DNA of 64,000 bases from the NCBI GenBank assembly GCA_017395635.1, contig JAFQOE010000029.1, positions 27,315-91,314 on the forward strand. The letters run 5' to 3'. The translations under genes and the position numbers were made by a program. Source of the DNA: Lachnospiraceae bacterium. GTDB taxonomy: Bacteria > Bacillota > Clostridia > Lachnospirales > Lachnospiraceae. A model generated the notes under the pieces. It did not search any database. It saw only the letters and a program-made list of their open reading frames with translations, and was not told where the DNA came from. Shown here piece by piece: positions 52,563-60,325 of this stretch. Position 1 is the first letter of the stretch; every line of letters starts with the position of its first letter.

Positions 52563-53240
52563 ATGAAAGAAGAAGCGATTAAGAAAATTAACAAGATAGG
52601 AAAGATTAGTAATATTTTTGCATTAATTTGTAAAATTTTAGTAGGAATGGGGCTTTTGTTTTTACTGGCAGGTACAGTGGCATGTTTTGTGATACCAGAA
52701 TCTTTAATAAAGTTAGGAATGAACACAGGAGTAGATGTAACTGTTGACCTAAACAGCATTGAGCAGACGATATCGAATGAAGATGTAGAAGTCTTGAAGA
52801 AAGATATGGAAGATGATGAAGAAGATCCTGTAGAGGTGACAGTGGATAATAATGTGCTTTGTTTCAAAGGAGCAGATGAGAAACTGATGCTTACAATGCG
52901 AGATGTTGCATGTTTGTTCTTGGTTTTGGCATTAAGTATGATGATGACAATGGTAACGTTATGTTTTATTTCTGCACTATGTAAGGCTTTCAGGGATTGT
53001 GAGACCCCATTTGAAGATAATGTTATTAAGAAAATGCAGAATTTTGCCTATTCGTTAATTCCGTGGGCTTTGATTTCTACTGTGACACAGTCTGTAAGTA
53101 ATAGTTTAATGGCAAACAAATTGTCTCTCACGTTTTCGGTTGATATTGGAGTGATTGTTGTTGTTTTGGTAGTGTTCTTGCTGGTTCACATTTTTAAGTA
53201 TGGTGCAGTGTTACAACAAGAATCGGATGAAACTTTATAA
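52563..53240 (+). CDS. DUF2975 family membrane protein
   Basis: 225 residues with four TM segments (about 18-42, 115-140, 155-175, 190-212). The layout and the tail (FLLVHIFKYGAVLQQESDETL) match DUF2975, which is usually paired with a small YozG-like XRE regulator. That is the case here: the frames sit 26 bases apart. The function of the pair is not established; it may be a membrane sensor of its regulator. Confidence 0.82.
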   Translation: MKEEAIKKINKIGKISNIFALICKILVGMGLLFLLAGTVACFVIPESLIKLGMNTGVDVTVDLNSIEQTISNEDVEVLKKDMEDDEEDPVEVTVDNNVLCFKGADEKLMLTMRDVACLFLVLALSMMMTMVTLCFISALCKAFRDCETPFEDNVIKKMQNFAYSLIPWALISTVTQSVSNSLMANKLSLTFSVDIGVIVVVLVVFLLVHIFKYGAVLQQESDETL

Positions 53241-53265
53241 AGGATTACAGAATAGGAGTTTTGCT

Positions 53266-53487
53266 ATGGGAAAGATAATATTACGACTGGACAGAGTGAT
53301 GGCTGACCGTAAAATGAGTTTGAATGAATTGTCTGAAAAGGTTGGCGTTTCAAATGTTAATTTGTCAAAGATGAAAACTGGTAAGATTAGTGCGATTCGT
53401 TTTTCGACTTTGGAGGCGATTTGCGAAGTGTTGGATTGTCAGCCGGGAGATATTCTAGAGTTCGACAAGGATGCAACAGATGAATAA
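53266..53487 (+). CDS. Small XRE (YozG-like) regulator
   Basis: 73 residues, almost entirely an HTH (DRVMADRKMSLNELSEKVGV, KMKTGKISAIRFSTLEAIC, CQPGDILEF). AGGAG lies 7 bases before ATG 53266. It probably acts with the DUF2975 protein and binds the operator in the shared promoter. Confidence 0.88.
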   Translation: MGKIILRLDRVMADRKMSLNELSEKVGVSNVNLSKMKTGKISAIRFSTLEAICEVLDCQPGDILEFDKDATDE

Positions 53488-53723
53488 TTCGGCATGTATG
53501 CCATTAGGGTACATTGGTGTTAAGGGAATGTAAAAAATGAGAACTATTTTTGTGCAATTTGTCATGAAAGCTCGGAAAAATGCAAGAAAGCTTGTAGATA
53601 CTAGAGAAATTTGTCTGAAAAGTTGCAAAATTATGTTTTTTGGGGTAGTATGTATGCTGTAGTTTAGTAACTTGAGGATTTTTACATACATTACATTTAT
53701 GGAAAATTGGAGGAAAAGAAAAA

Positions 53724-54167
53724 ATGGCAACAAAGAAGACAACAGCTGAGCAGGTTAAAGTAGCAATGGCAAAAGTTGAAGCAGCTAAGGCAGCAGAAGC
53801 AACAAAGACAGAAGAGAAAGCTCCTGCAAAGAAGACAGCAGCAAAGAAGACAACAACAGCTAAGACAACAAAGACAGCAGAGAAGAAGACAACAGCAGCT
53901 AAGACAACAAAGACAGCAGAGAAGAAAACAACAACAGCTAAGACAACAAAGACAACAGAGAAGAAAGCTCCTGCAAAGAAGGCAGCTAAGGTTACTGAGA
54001 ATGTAGTGATTCAGGCTTGTGGTTATGAAGTAACAACAGCGGATATTACAGCAAAGGTTGTTGAAATTGTTGGAAAGAAAGTAAAAGAACTTAATATCTA
54101 TGTAAAGCCGGAAGAAGGTATGGTATACTATACAGCTGATGGCGAGCAGGGAAGTGTAGCATTATAA
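53724..54167 (+). CDS. Ala/Lys/Thr-rich histone-H1-like protein with DUF6465-type C-terminus
   Basis: 147 residues. Residues about 15-95 are tandem KKTTTAKTTKTAE repeats, strongly basic and disordered as in histone H1-like bacterial proteins. The last 55 residues (VVIQACGYEVTTADITAKVV, LNIYVKPEEGMVYYTADGE) fit the DUF6465 type. It may coat DNA or another polyanion. The repeated DNA (42-base units, 53810-53970) is prone to slippage. GGAGG precedes the start. Confidence 0.8.
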   Translation: MATKKTTAEQVKVAMAKVEAAKAAEATKTEEKAPAKKTAAKKTTTAKTTKTAEKKTTAAKTTKTAEKKTTTAKTTKTTEKKAPAKKAAKVTENVVIQACGYEVTTADITAKVVEIVGKKVKELNIYVKPEEGMVYYTADGEQGSVAL

Positions 54168-54241
54168 GATATTTTATACAATGAATTATTGTTGAATTTT
54201 TATACTATACTTATAGCTACAGAGTGTAATAAGATTAGAAC

Positions 54242-54277
54242 AGTGCATCGGCTAGACTTAACCGATGCACTATTTTG
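54242..54277 (+). terminator. Terminator after DUF6465-like gene
   Basis: AGTGCATCGG pairs with CCGATGCACT, followed by ATTTTGTT. Confidence 0.85.
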
Positions 54278-54295
54278 TTATAGGAGGATATGAAT

Positions 54296-55126
54296 ATGAA
54301 TCGTAAATTATTAAAAGAGAATGCAAAACTTGCATTAAAACAGAATTTTTGGTTAGTTATGTTAGTTGTATTGGTTGCACAATTTTTGGGTGTTGCGGAT
54401 ATAGGAGTAGCTAGTAGTGGCGGTGGTTCTTATAGTGGAAGTTCGTCGTATGAAGATGGCAATTGGGATTTTGATGATTTCGATGATGAGCAAAAAGGTA
54501 TTGTGGCAGCAGTTGCAGCATTATCCGTGGCTGTTATTTTAGTAATTGTGTTGATTGCTCTTGTGGTTGCATGGGTGATAGCGATTTTCCTTACATATCC
54601 GATAAAAGTAGGATATCGTCGCTTTTTTATGTTGAATCGTATAAATAAGGGTAGATTTGTAGATTTGTTTTCTTCATTTTGTCCTAAATATATGAATATT
54701 GTTAAAGGGATGTTTACTACGAACTTGAGAATATTCGGATGGTCATTGTTATTTGTTATTCCGGGTATTATCAAAGGATATCAATATTTCTTTGTACCAT
54801 TTATTTTGAGTGAGAATCCGGATATATCTGGTGAACGAGCAAGAGAGATTAGTACACAGATGACAGATGGCCATAAGTGGGATATTTTTGTTTTGTGGAT
54901 GTCGTTTTTTGGCTGGGGATTATTAGCATTTTTACTTTCGATTCCGGCAGCACTATTAACTTGTTGTTTGCTGGGAATTGGTGGATATTTGGTATACACA
55001 CCACTTGCCGGATATATTGGTGCAACTTATGCTGAGTTATATGAGGAAAGAAGAGAGTATGCATTATATAATCATCTTGTTAGCCAAGAGGAATTATGTG
55101 GATATGATAATCAGAAGGAAGCTTAA
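54296..55126 (+). CDS. DUF975 family membrane protein
   Basis: 276 residues: TM segments near 18-35, 75-100, 150-170, 200-225 and 230-250, an Asp/Gly/Ser-rich loop (SSSYEDGNWDFDDFDDE), and the DUF975 pattern YPIKVGYRRFFMLNR and WSLLFVIPGIIKGYQYFFVPFIL. ATG 54296 gives correct spacing (7) from AGGAGG; ATG 54290 is too close. Function unknown. Confidence 0.85.
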   Translation: MNRKLLKENAKLALKQNFWLVMLVVLVAQFLGVADIGVASSGGGSYSGSSSYEDGNWDFDDFDDEQKGIVAAVAALSVAVILVIVLIALVVAWVIAIFLTYPIKVGYRRFFMLNRINKGRFVDLFSSFCPKYMNIVKGMFTTNLRIFGWSLLFVIPGIIKGYQYFFVPFILSENPDISGERAREISTQMTDGHKWDIFVLWMSFFGWGLLAFLLSIPAALLTCCLLGIGGYLVYTPLAGYIGATYAELYEERREYALYNHLVSQEELCGYDNQKEA

Positions 55127-55231
55127 AAAGGAAAGATAATAGTAGTTATCTGTAAAAAGTTTAAATTTTCACCAATGTATTTTGGGAAAAGTACGTTATA
55201 TGTGAATTAAGATGAAAGTGAGGGTGTTAGG

Positions 55232-56026
55232 ATGGAAATTGGGTTTATCGGCTGTGGCAATATGGCAAATGCAATTATGAAAGGAATTATTAGTAATCAT
55301 TTGGTTCCTGCCAATGAGATTATTGGATCTGATTTATCTAGGGATAGTCTGAATAAGGTACAGAATGAGCTAGGAATAAATGTTACAACGGACAATAAAG
55401 AAGTTGTTAACAAATCAGAAATAATTTTTTTATCAGTAAAGCCACAGTTTTATAAAAGTGTTATTGCAGAAATTAAGGATAGTGTGAAGGATTCACAGAT
55501 TATTGTGACTATTGCACCTGGTAAAACTATGGAGTGGTTAGAGGGTAAATTTGGTAAAACGGTGAAAATCATTCGTACTATGCCAAATACACCTGCACTA
55601 GTCGGAGAAGGTATTACAGCGACCTGTTGCAATCAGTATGTGACGAAGAAAGAACTGGATTATGTTGTTAGCATTTTGAAAGGTTTTGGTAAGTGTGAAG
55701 TATTATCGGAGCATTTGATGGATGTTGTTGTTTCTGTTAGTGGAAGTTCCCCTGCTTATGTGTTTATGTTTATTGAAGCAATGGCAGATGCGGCTGTAGC
55801 GGATGGAATGCCAAGAGCACTTGCTTATGAATTTGCAGCACAGGCAGTGCTTGGAAGTGCCAAGATGGTGTTAGAGACAGGTAAGCATCCTGCCGAATTA
55901 AAGGATATGGTCTGTTCGCCGGGTGGAACTACAATTGAAGCAGTTCGTGTGTTAGAGCAAAAAGGAATGCGCAGTGCAGTAATTGAAGCAATGAAAGCTT
56001 GTACGAAAAAGGCAAAGGGAATGTAA
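55232..56026 (+). CDS. proC: Pyrroline-5-carboxylate reductase
   Basis: 264 residues. Rossmann start IGFIGCGNMANAIMKGI, then FLSVKPQ, IIRTMPNTPALVGEG, and SGSSPAYVFMFIEAMADA plus MVCSPGGTTIEA. It makes proline from pyrroline-5-carboxylate using NAD(P)H. GAGGG precedes the start. Single gene. Confidence 0.96.
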   Translation: MEIGFIGCGNMANAIMKGIISNHLVPANEIIGSDLSRDSLNKVQNELGINVTTDNKEVVNKSEIIFLSVKPQFYKSVIAEIKDSVKDSQIIVTIAPGKTMEWLEGKFGKTVKIIRTMPNTPALVGEGITATCCNQYVTKKELDYVVSILKGFGKCEVLSEHLMDVVVSVSGSSPAYVFMFIEAMADAAVADGMPRALAYEFAAQAVLGSAKMVLETGKHPAELKDMVCSPGGTTIEAVRVLEQKGMRSAVIEAMKACTKKAKGM

Positions 56027-56156
56027 TAATTAACTAGGTGTTTGCGAAACTCAAGTTTATTCTGTAATGCTTATGGTATTGTTAAACTTGCACAAGGCAA
56101 TGACAGTTTTTGAGAGTTTTGCTATATAATAATATATTAATGAGGAGAGTAATATT

Positions 56157-56837
56157 ATGCAGTATGAGATTATAGGAAAAACAGTACCAGCAGTAGAAGT
56201 GACATTGAATCGTGGAGAATCAATGTATACCCAGAGTGGTGGAATGATTTGGCAGACTGAAGGAATTGAAATGAAGACCGATACAAGAGGTGGATTGCTA
56301 AAAGGTCTTGGAAGAATGTTAACTGGAGAGTCATTGTTTATGGCAACTTATAGTGCTGTGTCAGATGGAGCAAAGATTGCATTTGGTTCAACCGTTCCGG
56401 GAGATGTAATTCCAGTTGATTTAACAGGAACACCAGGACTTCTTGCACAAAAGAGAGCTTTTTTGTGTGCACAGGATGGAGTGAATGTGTCAGTTGCCTT
56501 GACCAAAAAAGTTTCTGCCGGTTTCTTTGGTGGGGAAGGATTCATTTTGCAGGAGATTAGTGGAAATGGTCACGTATTTTTAGAAGTTGATGGTGACCCG
56601 GTAGTAAGAGAGCTTGCACAAGGTGAGGTTCTTAAAGTAGATACAGGTAACGTGGTTGCTTTTGATAGAACTGTGCGATATGAAGTTGAAACGGTAAAAG
56701 GTCTTGGCAATATTGTGTTTGGCGGAGAGGGCTTGTTCGTAACTAAGCTTGTTGGCCCTGGTCGAGTAATCTTGCAGACGCAGAATTTCAATGACTTTGC
56801 GGGACGTATCATTGCGATGATGCCAAAGAGTAATTAA
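56157..56837 (+). CDS. AIM24/TIGR00266 family protein
   Basis: 226 residues rich in beta strands: GGMIWQTEGIEMKTDTRGGL, AFLCAQDGVNVSVALTKK, FFGGEGFILQEISGNGHVF and FGGEGLFVTKLVGPGRVIL all fit the TIGR00266 family. No enzymatic activity is known. The upstream region has ATGACA-N17-TATATA and an inverted repeat (GCGAAACTCAA with TTGAGAGTTTTGC, 56044-56122). Confidence 0.88.
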   Translation: MQYEIIGKTVPAVEVTLNRGESMYTQSGGMIWQTEGIEMKTDTRGGLLKGLGRMLTGESLFMATYSAVSDGAKIAFGSTVPGDVIPVDLTGTPGLLAQKRAFLCAQDGVNVSVALTKKVSAGFFGGEGFILQEISGNGHVFLEVDGDPVVRELAQGEVLKVDTGNVVAFDRTVRYEVETVKGLGNIVFGGEGLFVTKLVGPGRVILQTQNFNDFAGRIIAMMPKSN

Positions 56838-56867
56838 GTATCCTTAACTTTCGAAAACGGACAAAGA

Positions 56868-56944
56868 GTCCTTCTGGAGATGTGACGACACATAGTATTA
56901 TTTTGGTTGTGTGTCTGTTCACATAATCACAGAAGGACTTTTTT
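56868..56944 (+). terminator. Long-stem terminator after AIM24-like gene
   Basis: AGTCCTTCTG pairs with CAGAAGGACT, with GTGACGACACA / TGTGTGTC pairing inside, followed by TTTTTTG. Confidence 0.8.
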
Positions 56945-57041
56945 GCTTTATCAATCATACCACGCTGTATACAATTCTTGTACATAACTTTTATATCTGA
57001 TATATTAAAATATCAATACCTCTACACAAAGGGAATTCAAT

Positions 57042-57149
57042 ATGGAGGAAGGCATCGGGCTTGGCAGGATATTCAGAAGAACAGAAGAATTCTACAAACA
57101 AGAAATTGCAAAGAATCTGCCTAAAATATACAATGGCATTTTAGCATAA
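57042..57149 (+). CDS. Short ORF of unknown nature (35 aa)
   Basis: It encodes MEEGIGLGRIFRRTEEFYKQ and continues to a TAA at 57147. The composition looks coding, but no ribosome site is clear and it matches no family I know. It is probably a gene remnant in the 370-base gap before clpX. Confidence 0.25.
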   Translation: MEEGIGLGRIFRRTEEFYKQEIAKNLPKIYNGILA

Positions 57150-57207
57150 GATTTGTTATACTTAGAAAGTATTAAGCGGTTACATAAAGACATAGTGGAG
57201 GAAAGAA

Positions 57208-58656
57208 ATGGCAGACGATTTAGATTTTAGAGAAGAAGTGTTAGAAGAAACAGATAGTGAAATTGATGATAAAGTAGACAATAAGTCAGCGAACAAGAAT
57301 GACAAAGAGGATGCATACGAGAAATATTGTTACCTTTGCAGACGTCCGGAGTCTAAGGTTGGCAAACTCATTTATATGCCAAGCAATATTAATATTTGTC
57401 AGGATTGTATGCAGAAGACATTTGATAGCTTTGCAGGTGGCGGAATGCAGTTTATGGACATGTCCAATATGCCTAATATGAACATGAATCAGTTCATGCC
57501 GGTAGACGATATTCCTAAATCTCAAAAAATTAAGAAAAAGAAAACGAAAGAAAAGAAAAAAGAGGAACCGGAGCTTACATTAAGTAATATTCCAGCGCCA
57601 CATGAAATGAAAGCACAGTTGGATGATTATGTGATAGGTCAGGAACATGCGAAGAAGGTAATTTCAGTTGCGGTGTATAATCATTACAAGCGTGTGTTAA
57701 CGGATCATATGGATGATATTGAGATTGAAAAATCCAATATGCTAATGGTAGGACCAACAGGTTCGGGTAAGACATATTTAGTAAAGACTATCGCTAGAAT
57801 TTTAAATGTTCCCCTTGCAATTACAGATGCGACAACACTTACTGAAGCAGGTTACATTGGTGATGATGTAGAGAGTGTACTATCCAAGTTGTTGGCTGCT
57901 GCGGATAATGATGTAGAAAAAGCAGAGCGTGGCATTGTATTCATCGATGAGATTGATAAAATTGCGAAGAAGAGAAATACGAATTCCAGAGACGTTAGTG
58001 GCGAAGCGGTTCAACAAGGCTTGTTGAAACTCCTTGAAGGAGCGGATGTTGAGGTTCCGGTAGGTTCCGGAAGCAAGAACGCCATGACACCACTTACCAC
58101 GATTAATACAAGAAATATTTTATTTATTTGTGGTGGAGCATTTCCGGACATTGAAGATATTATTAAAGCGCGATTGAATAAGCAGTCTTCCATTGGATTC
58201 CGAGCTGACCTAAAGGATAAGTATGATGATGATGTGAACTTGTTACAGAAAGTAATAGTAGAAGATTTGCGTGAGTTTGGTATGATTCCGGAGTTTCTCG
58301 GACGTTTACCGGTTCTTTATACATTGGAGAACTTGAATGAGGATATGATGGTACAGATTCTGAAAGAGCCGAAGAATGCAATTTTGAAACAGTACCAGAA
58401 ATTGTTAGCGTTAGATGGTGTTGACTTGCGTTTTGATGACAGTGCTTATCGTGAGATTGCAAAACGTGCGATGGAGAAAAAGACGGGAGCAAGAGCATTA
58501 CGTGCAATTATTGAAGAGTTCATGCTGGATATTATGTATCAGATTCCAAGAGATGATAATATTGGTCGTGTAACCATTACAGGTGCGTATATTGAAGGAA
58601 CCGGTGGACCAATATTAGAAATGCGCGGTGCACTTCAATTAGAACAAGAAGAATAA
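57208..58656 (+). CDS. clpX: ClpX ATPase of the ClpXP protease
   Basis: 482 residues, longer than usual (about 420). N-terminal zinc-binding domain with C41/C44 (CYLC) and C64/C67 (CQDC), a Met/Asn/Pro- and Lys-rich linker, Walker A GPTGSGKT (182-189), the IDEIDKIA Walker B, and GRLPVLYTLENL. The IGF loop (SIGFRAD) used to bind ClpP is seen at about 331-337. ClpP is not encoded nearby. GGAGG lies 10 bases before the start. Confidence 0.95.
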   Translation: MADDLDFREEVLEETDSEIDDKVDNKSANKNDKEDAYEKYCYLCRRPESKVGKLIYMPSNINICQDCMQKTFDSFAGGGMQFMDMSNMPNMNMNQFMPVDDIPKSQKIKKKKTKEKKKEEPELTLSNIPAPHEMKAQLDDYVIGQEHAKKVISVAVYNHYKRVLTDHMDDIEIEKSNMLMVGPTGSGKTYLVKTIARILNVPLAITDATTLTEAGYIGDDVESVLSKLLAAADNDVEKAERGIVFIDEIDKIAKKRNTNSRDVSGEAVQQGLLKLLEGADVEVPVGSGSKNAMTPLTTINTRNILFICGGAFPDIEDIIKARLNKQSSIGFRADLKDKYDDDVNLLQKVIVEDLREFGMIPEFLGRLPVLYTLENLNEDMMVQILKEPKNAILKQYQKLLALDGVDLRFDDSAYREIAKRAMEKKTGARALRAIIEEFMLDIMYQIPRDDNIGRVTITGAYIEGTGGPILEMRGALQLEQEE

Positions 58657-58681
58657 TTTTTGCAGTTTTCGGTAAAAAATA

Positions 58682-58716
58682 TAGAATATATGAAGATACT
58701 GAATAGTTACGAATAA
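58682..58716 (+). repeat. -10 box and leader repeat, copy 3 (possible MKILNSYE peptide)
   Basis: TAGAAT (58682-58687; TTGCAG 16 bases upstream) is followed directly by ATG AAG ATA CTG AAT AGT TAC GAA TAA (58690-58716). This repeats the layout at 38076-38118. It is upstream of the M18 aminopeptidase. Confidence 0.5.
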
Positions 58717-58760
58717 TATGATAGCTGTATAGGTTCTGGGTGAGTGTGAAGTAATTGAAA

Positions 58761-58791
58761 AAAGAAGAACATGACAGTGTTCTTCTTTTTC
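58761..58791 (+). terminator. Hairpin before the M18 gene
   Basis: AAGAAGAACA pairs with TGTTCTTCTT, then TTT. Either clpX termination or an attenuator of the M18 gene, as the leader repeat lies between them. Confidence 0.8.
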
Positions 58792-58816
58792 TTATATTAA
58801 GTTGAAAGAAAGGAAA

Positions 58817-60238
58817 ATGCATGACGAAACCAAAAGTTTCAATATGCAAGATGAGAATATGGAACGTAAAAATGTCTGGAAGAGTTATGATAAAAATCAG
58901 ATAAAAGAGTTAGAAAAATTATGTAAGGAGTACCGCAAATTTTTAGATAATGGTAAAACAGAGCGAGAATGTGTAAAGTATATTGTAGAGCTTGCAAAAA
59001 AGGCTGGTTATCAGGATTTTGAAGAAGTAAAAGCTTCTGGTAAACAATTAACGGCTGGTGATAAGATCTATGCAGTGAATATGAAAAAAGCCATTGTCCT
59101 ATTTCATATTGGCCGGGAATCTTTAACAGAGGGTATGAATATTCTAGGTGCTCATGTGGATTCTCCAAGAATGGATGTAAAGCAGAATCCTTTGTATGAA
59201 GATACAGATTTGGCCTATTTAGATACGCATTATTACGGTGGAATCAAGAAATATCAATGGGTGACTTTACCACTTGCGATTCACGGTGTGGTGGCCAAGA
59301 AAAATGGCGAAGTGATTGATATTGTAATTGGTGAAGATGACAAGGATCCTATTTTCTGTGTTACAGATTTATTGATTCATTTGGCTAGTGAACAGATGGA
59401 GAAGAAAGCAAATAAAGTTGTGGAAGGTGAGCAGTTAGATATATTAATCGGTAGCCGTCCTTTGGCAAAAGAAGAAAAGGAACCGGTTAAGAAAATGATT
59501 CTTTCCATTCTTAAGAAAAAATATGATATAGAAGAGGAAGATTTCTTGTCTGCAGAGTTGGAGATTGTACCGGCAGGCAAGGCTAGAAATGCTGGATTGG
59601 ATGAATCCATGATTATGGGATATGGTCAGGATGATCGAGTTTGTGCGTATACTTCTGCTGTAGCAATGTTTGATATGGAAGAAGTGAAGAGAACGGCATG
59701 TTGTCTCTTGGTGGATAAGGAAGAAATCGGTTCGGTAGGCGCAACCGGTATGCAGTCTAAGTTCTTTGAAAATACCGTAGCGGAATTGCTGGATAATATG
59801 GGTGAGTATAACGAGCTGAAGTTAAAGAAAGCTTTGGCAAATTCCTATATGCTATCTTCCGATGTGTCCGCAGCGTATGATCCTAATTTTGCCAGTGCTT
59901 TTGAGAAGAAAAATGCGGCATATTTTGGTCGTGGAGTGGTATTTAATAAGTTTACCGGTGCAAGAGGAAAATCCGGTTCGAATGATGCTAATGCAGAGTA
60001 TATTGGCAAGCTTCGTAAGATTATGGATGATAACAATGTGGCATTTCAGACTGCTGAACTTGGCAAGGTAGATATTGGTGGTGGTGGAACCATTGCTTAC
60101 ATTTTATCTTTATATGGCATGAATGTAATTGACAGTGGTGTTGCCGTACTGAATATGCATGCACCATGGGAAATTACAAGTAAGGCCGATGTATACGAAG
60201 CATATAAGTCATATAAAGCCTTTTTGAAAGATGCATAG
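58817..60238 (+). CDS. M18 family aminopeptidase
   Basis: 473 residues. Zinc-ligand motifs of M18 are seen: GAHVDSPRMD, DKEEIGSVGATGMQS, and the C-terminal NMHAPWEITS. It releases N-terminal (often acidic) residues from peptides in the cytoplasm. The start is uncertain: ATG 58817 follows an AAAGGAAA site; an upstream TTG and a later ATG also fit. Confidence 0.9.
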   Translation: MHDETKSFNMQDENMERKNVWKSYDKNQIKELEKLCKEYRKFLDNGKTERECVKYIVELAKKAGYQDFEEVKASGKQLTAGDKIYAVNMKKAIVLFHIGRESLTEGMNILGAHVDSPRMDVKQNPLYEDTDLAYLDTHYYGGIKKYQWVTLPLAIHGVVAKKNGEVIDIVIGEDDKDPIFCVTDLLIHLASEQMEKKANKVVEGEQLDILIGSRPLAKEEKEPVKKMILSILKKKYDIEEEDFLSAELEIVPAGKARNAGLDESMIMGYGQDDRVCAYTSAVAMFDMEEVKRTACCLLVDKEEIGSVGATGMQSKFFENTVAELLDNMGEYNELKLKKALANSYMLSSDVSAAYDPNFASAFEKKNAAYFGRGVVFNKFTGARGKSGSNDANAEYIGKLRKIMDDNNVAFQTAELGKVDIGGGGTIAYILSLYGMNVIDSGVAVLNMHAPWEITSKADVYEAYKSYKAFLKDA

Positions 60239-60325
60239 TTGGAAATAGAAACGAAAGAATAGAGGTTGAAGAGTCGCATAGATGCATGTTGGCATAAGAG
60301 ACACTTTGTCTGGGAGGTGCGTTAC

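Noticed and set aside
53776..54006. Gln/Arg-rich ORF in the repeat of the DUF6465-like gene
   Set aside because: Frame-shifted shadow of the Lys/Thr/Ala repeat.
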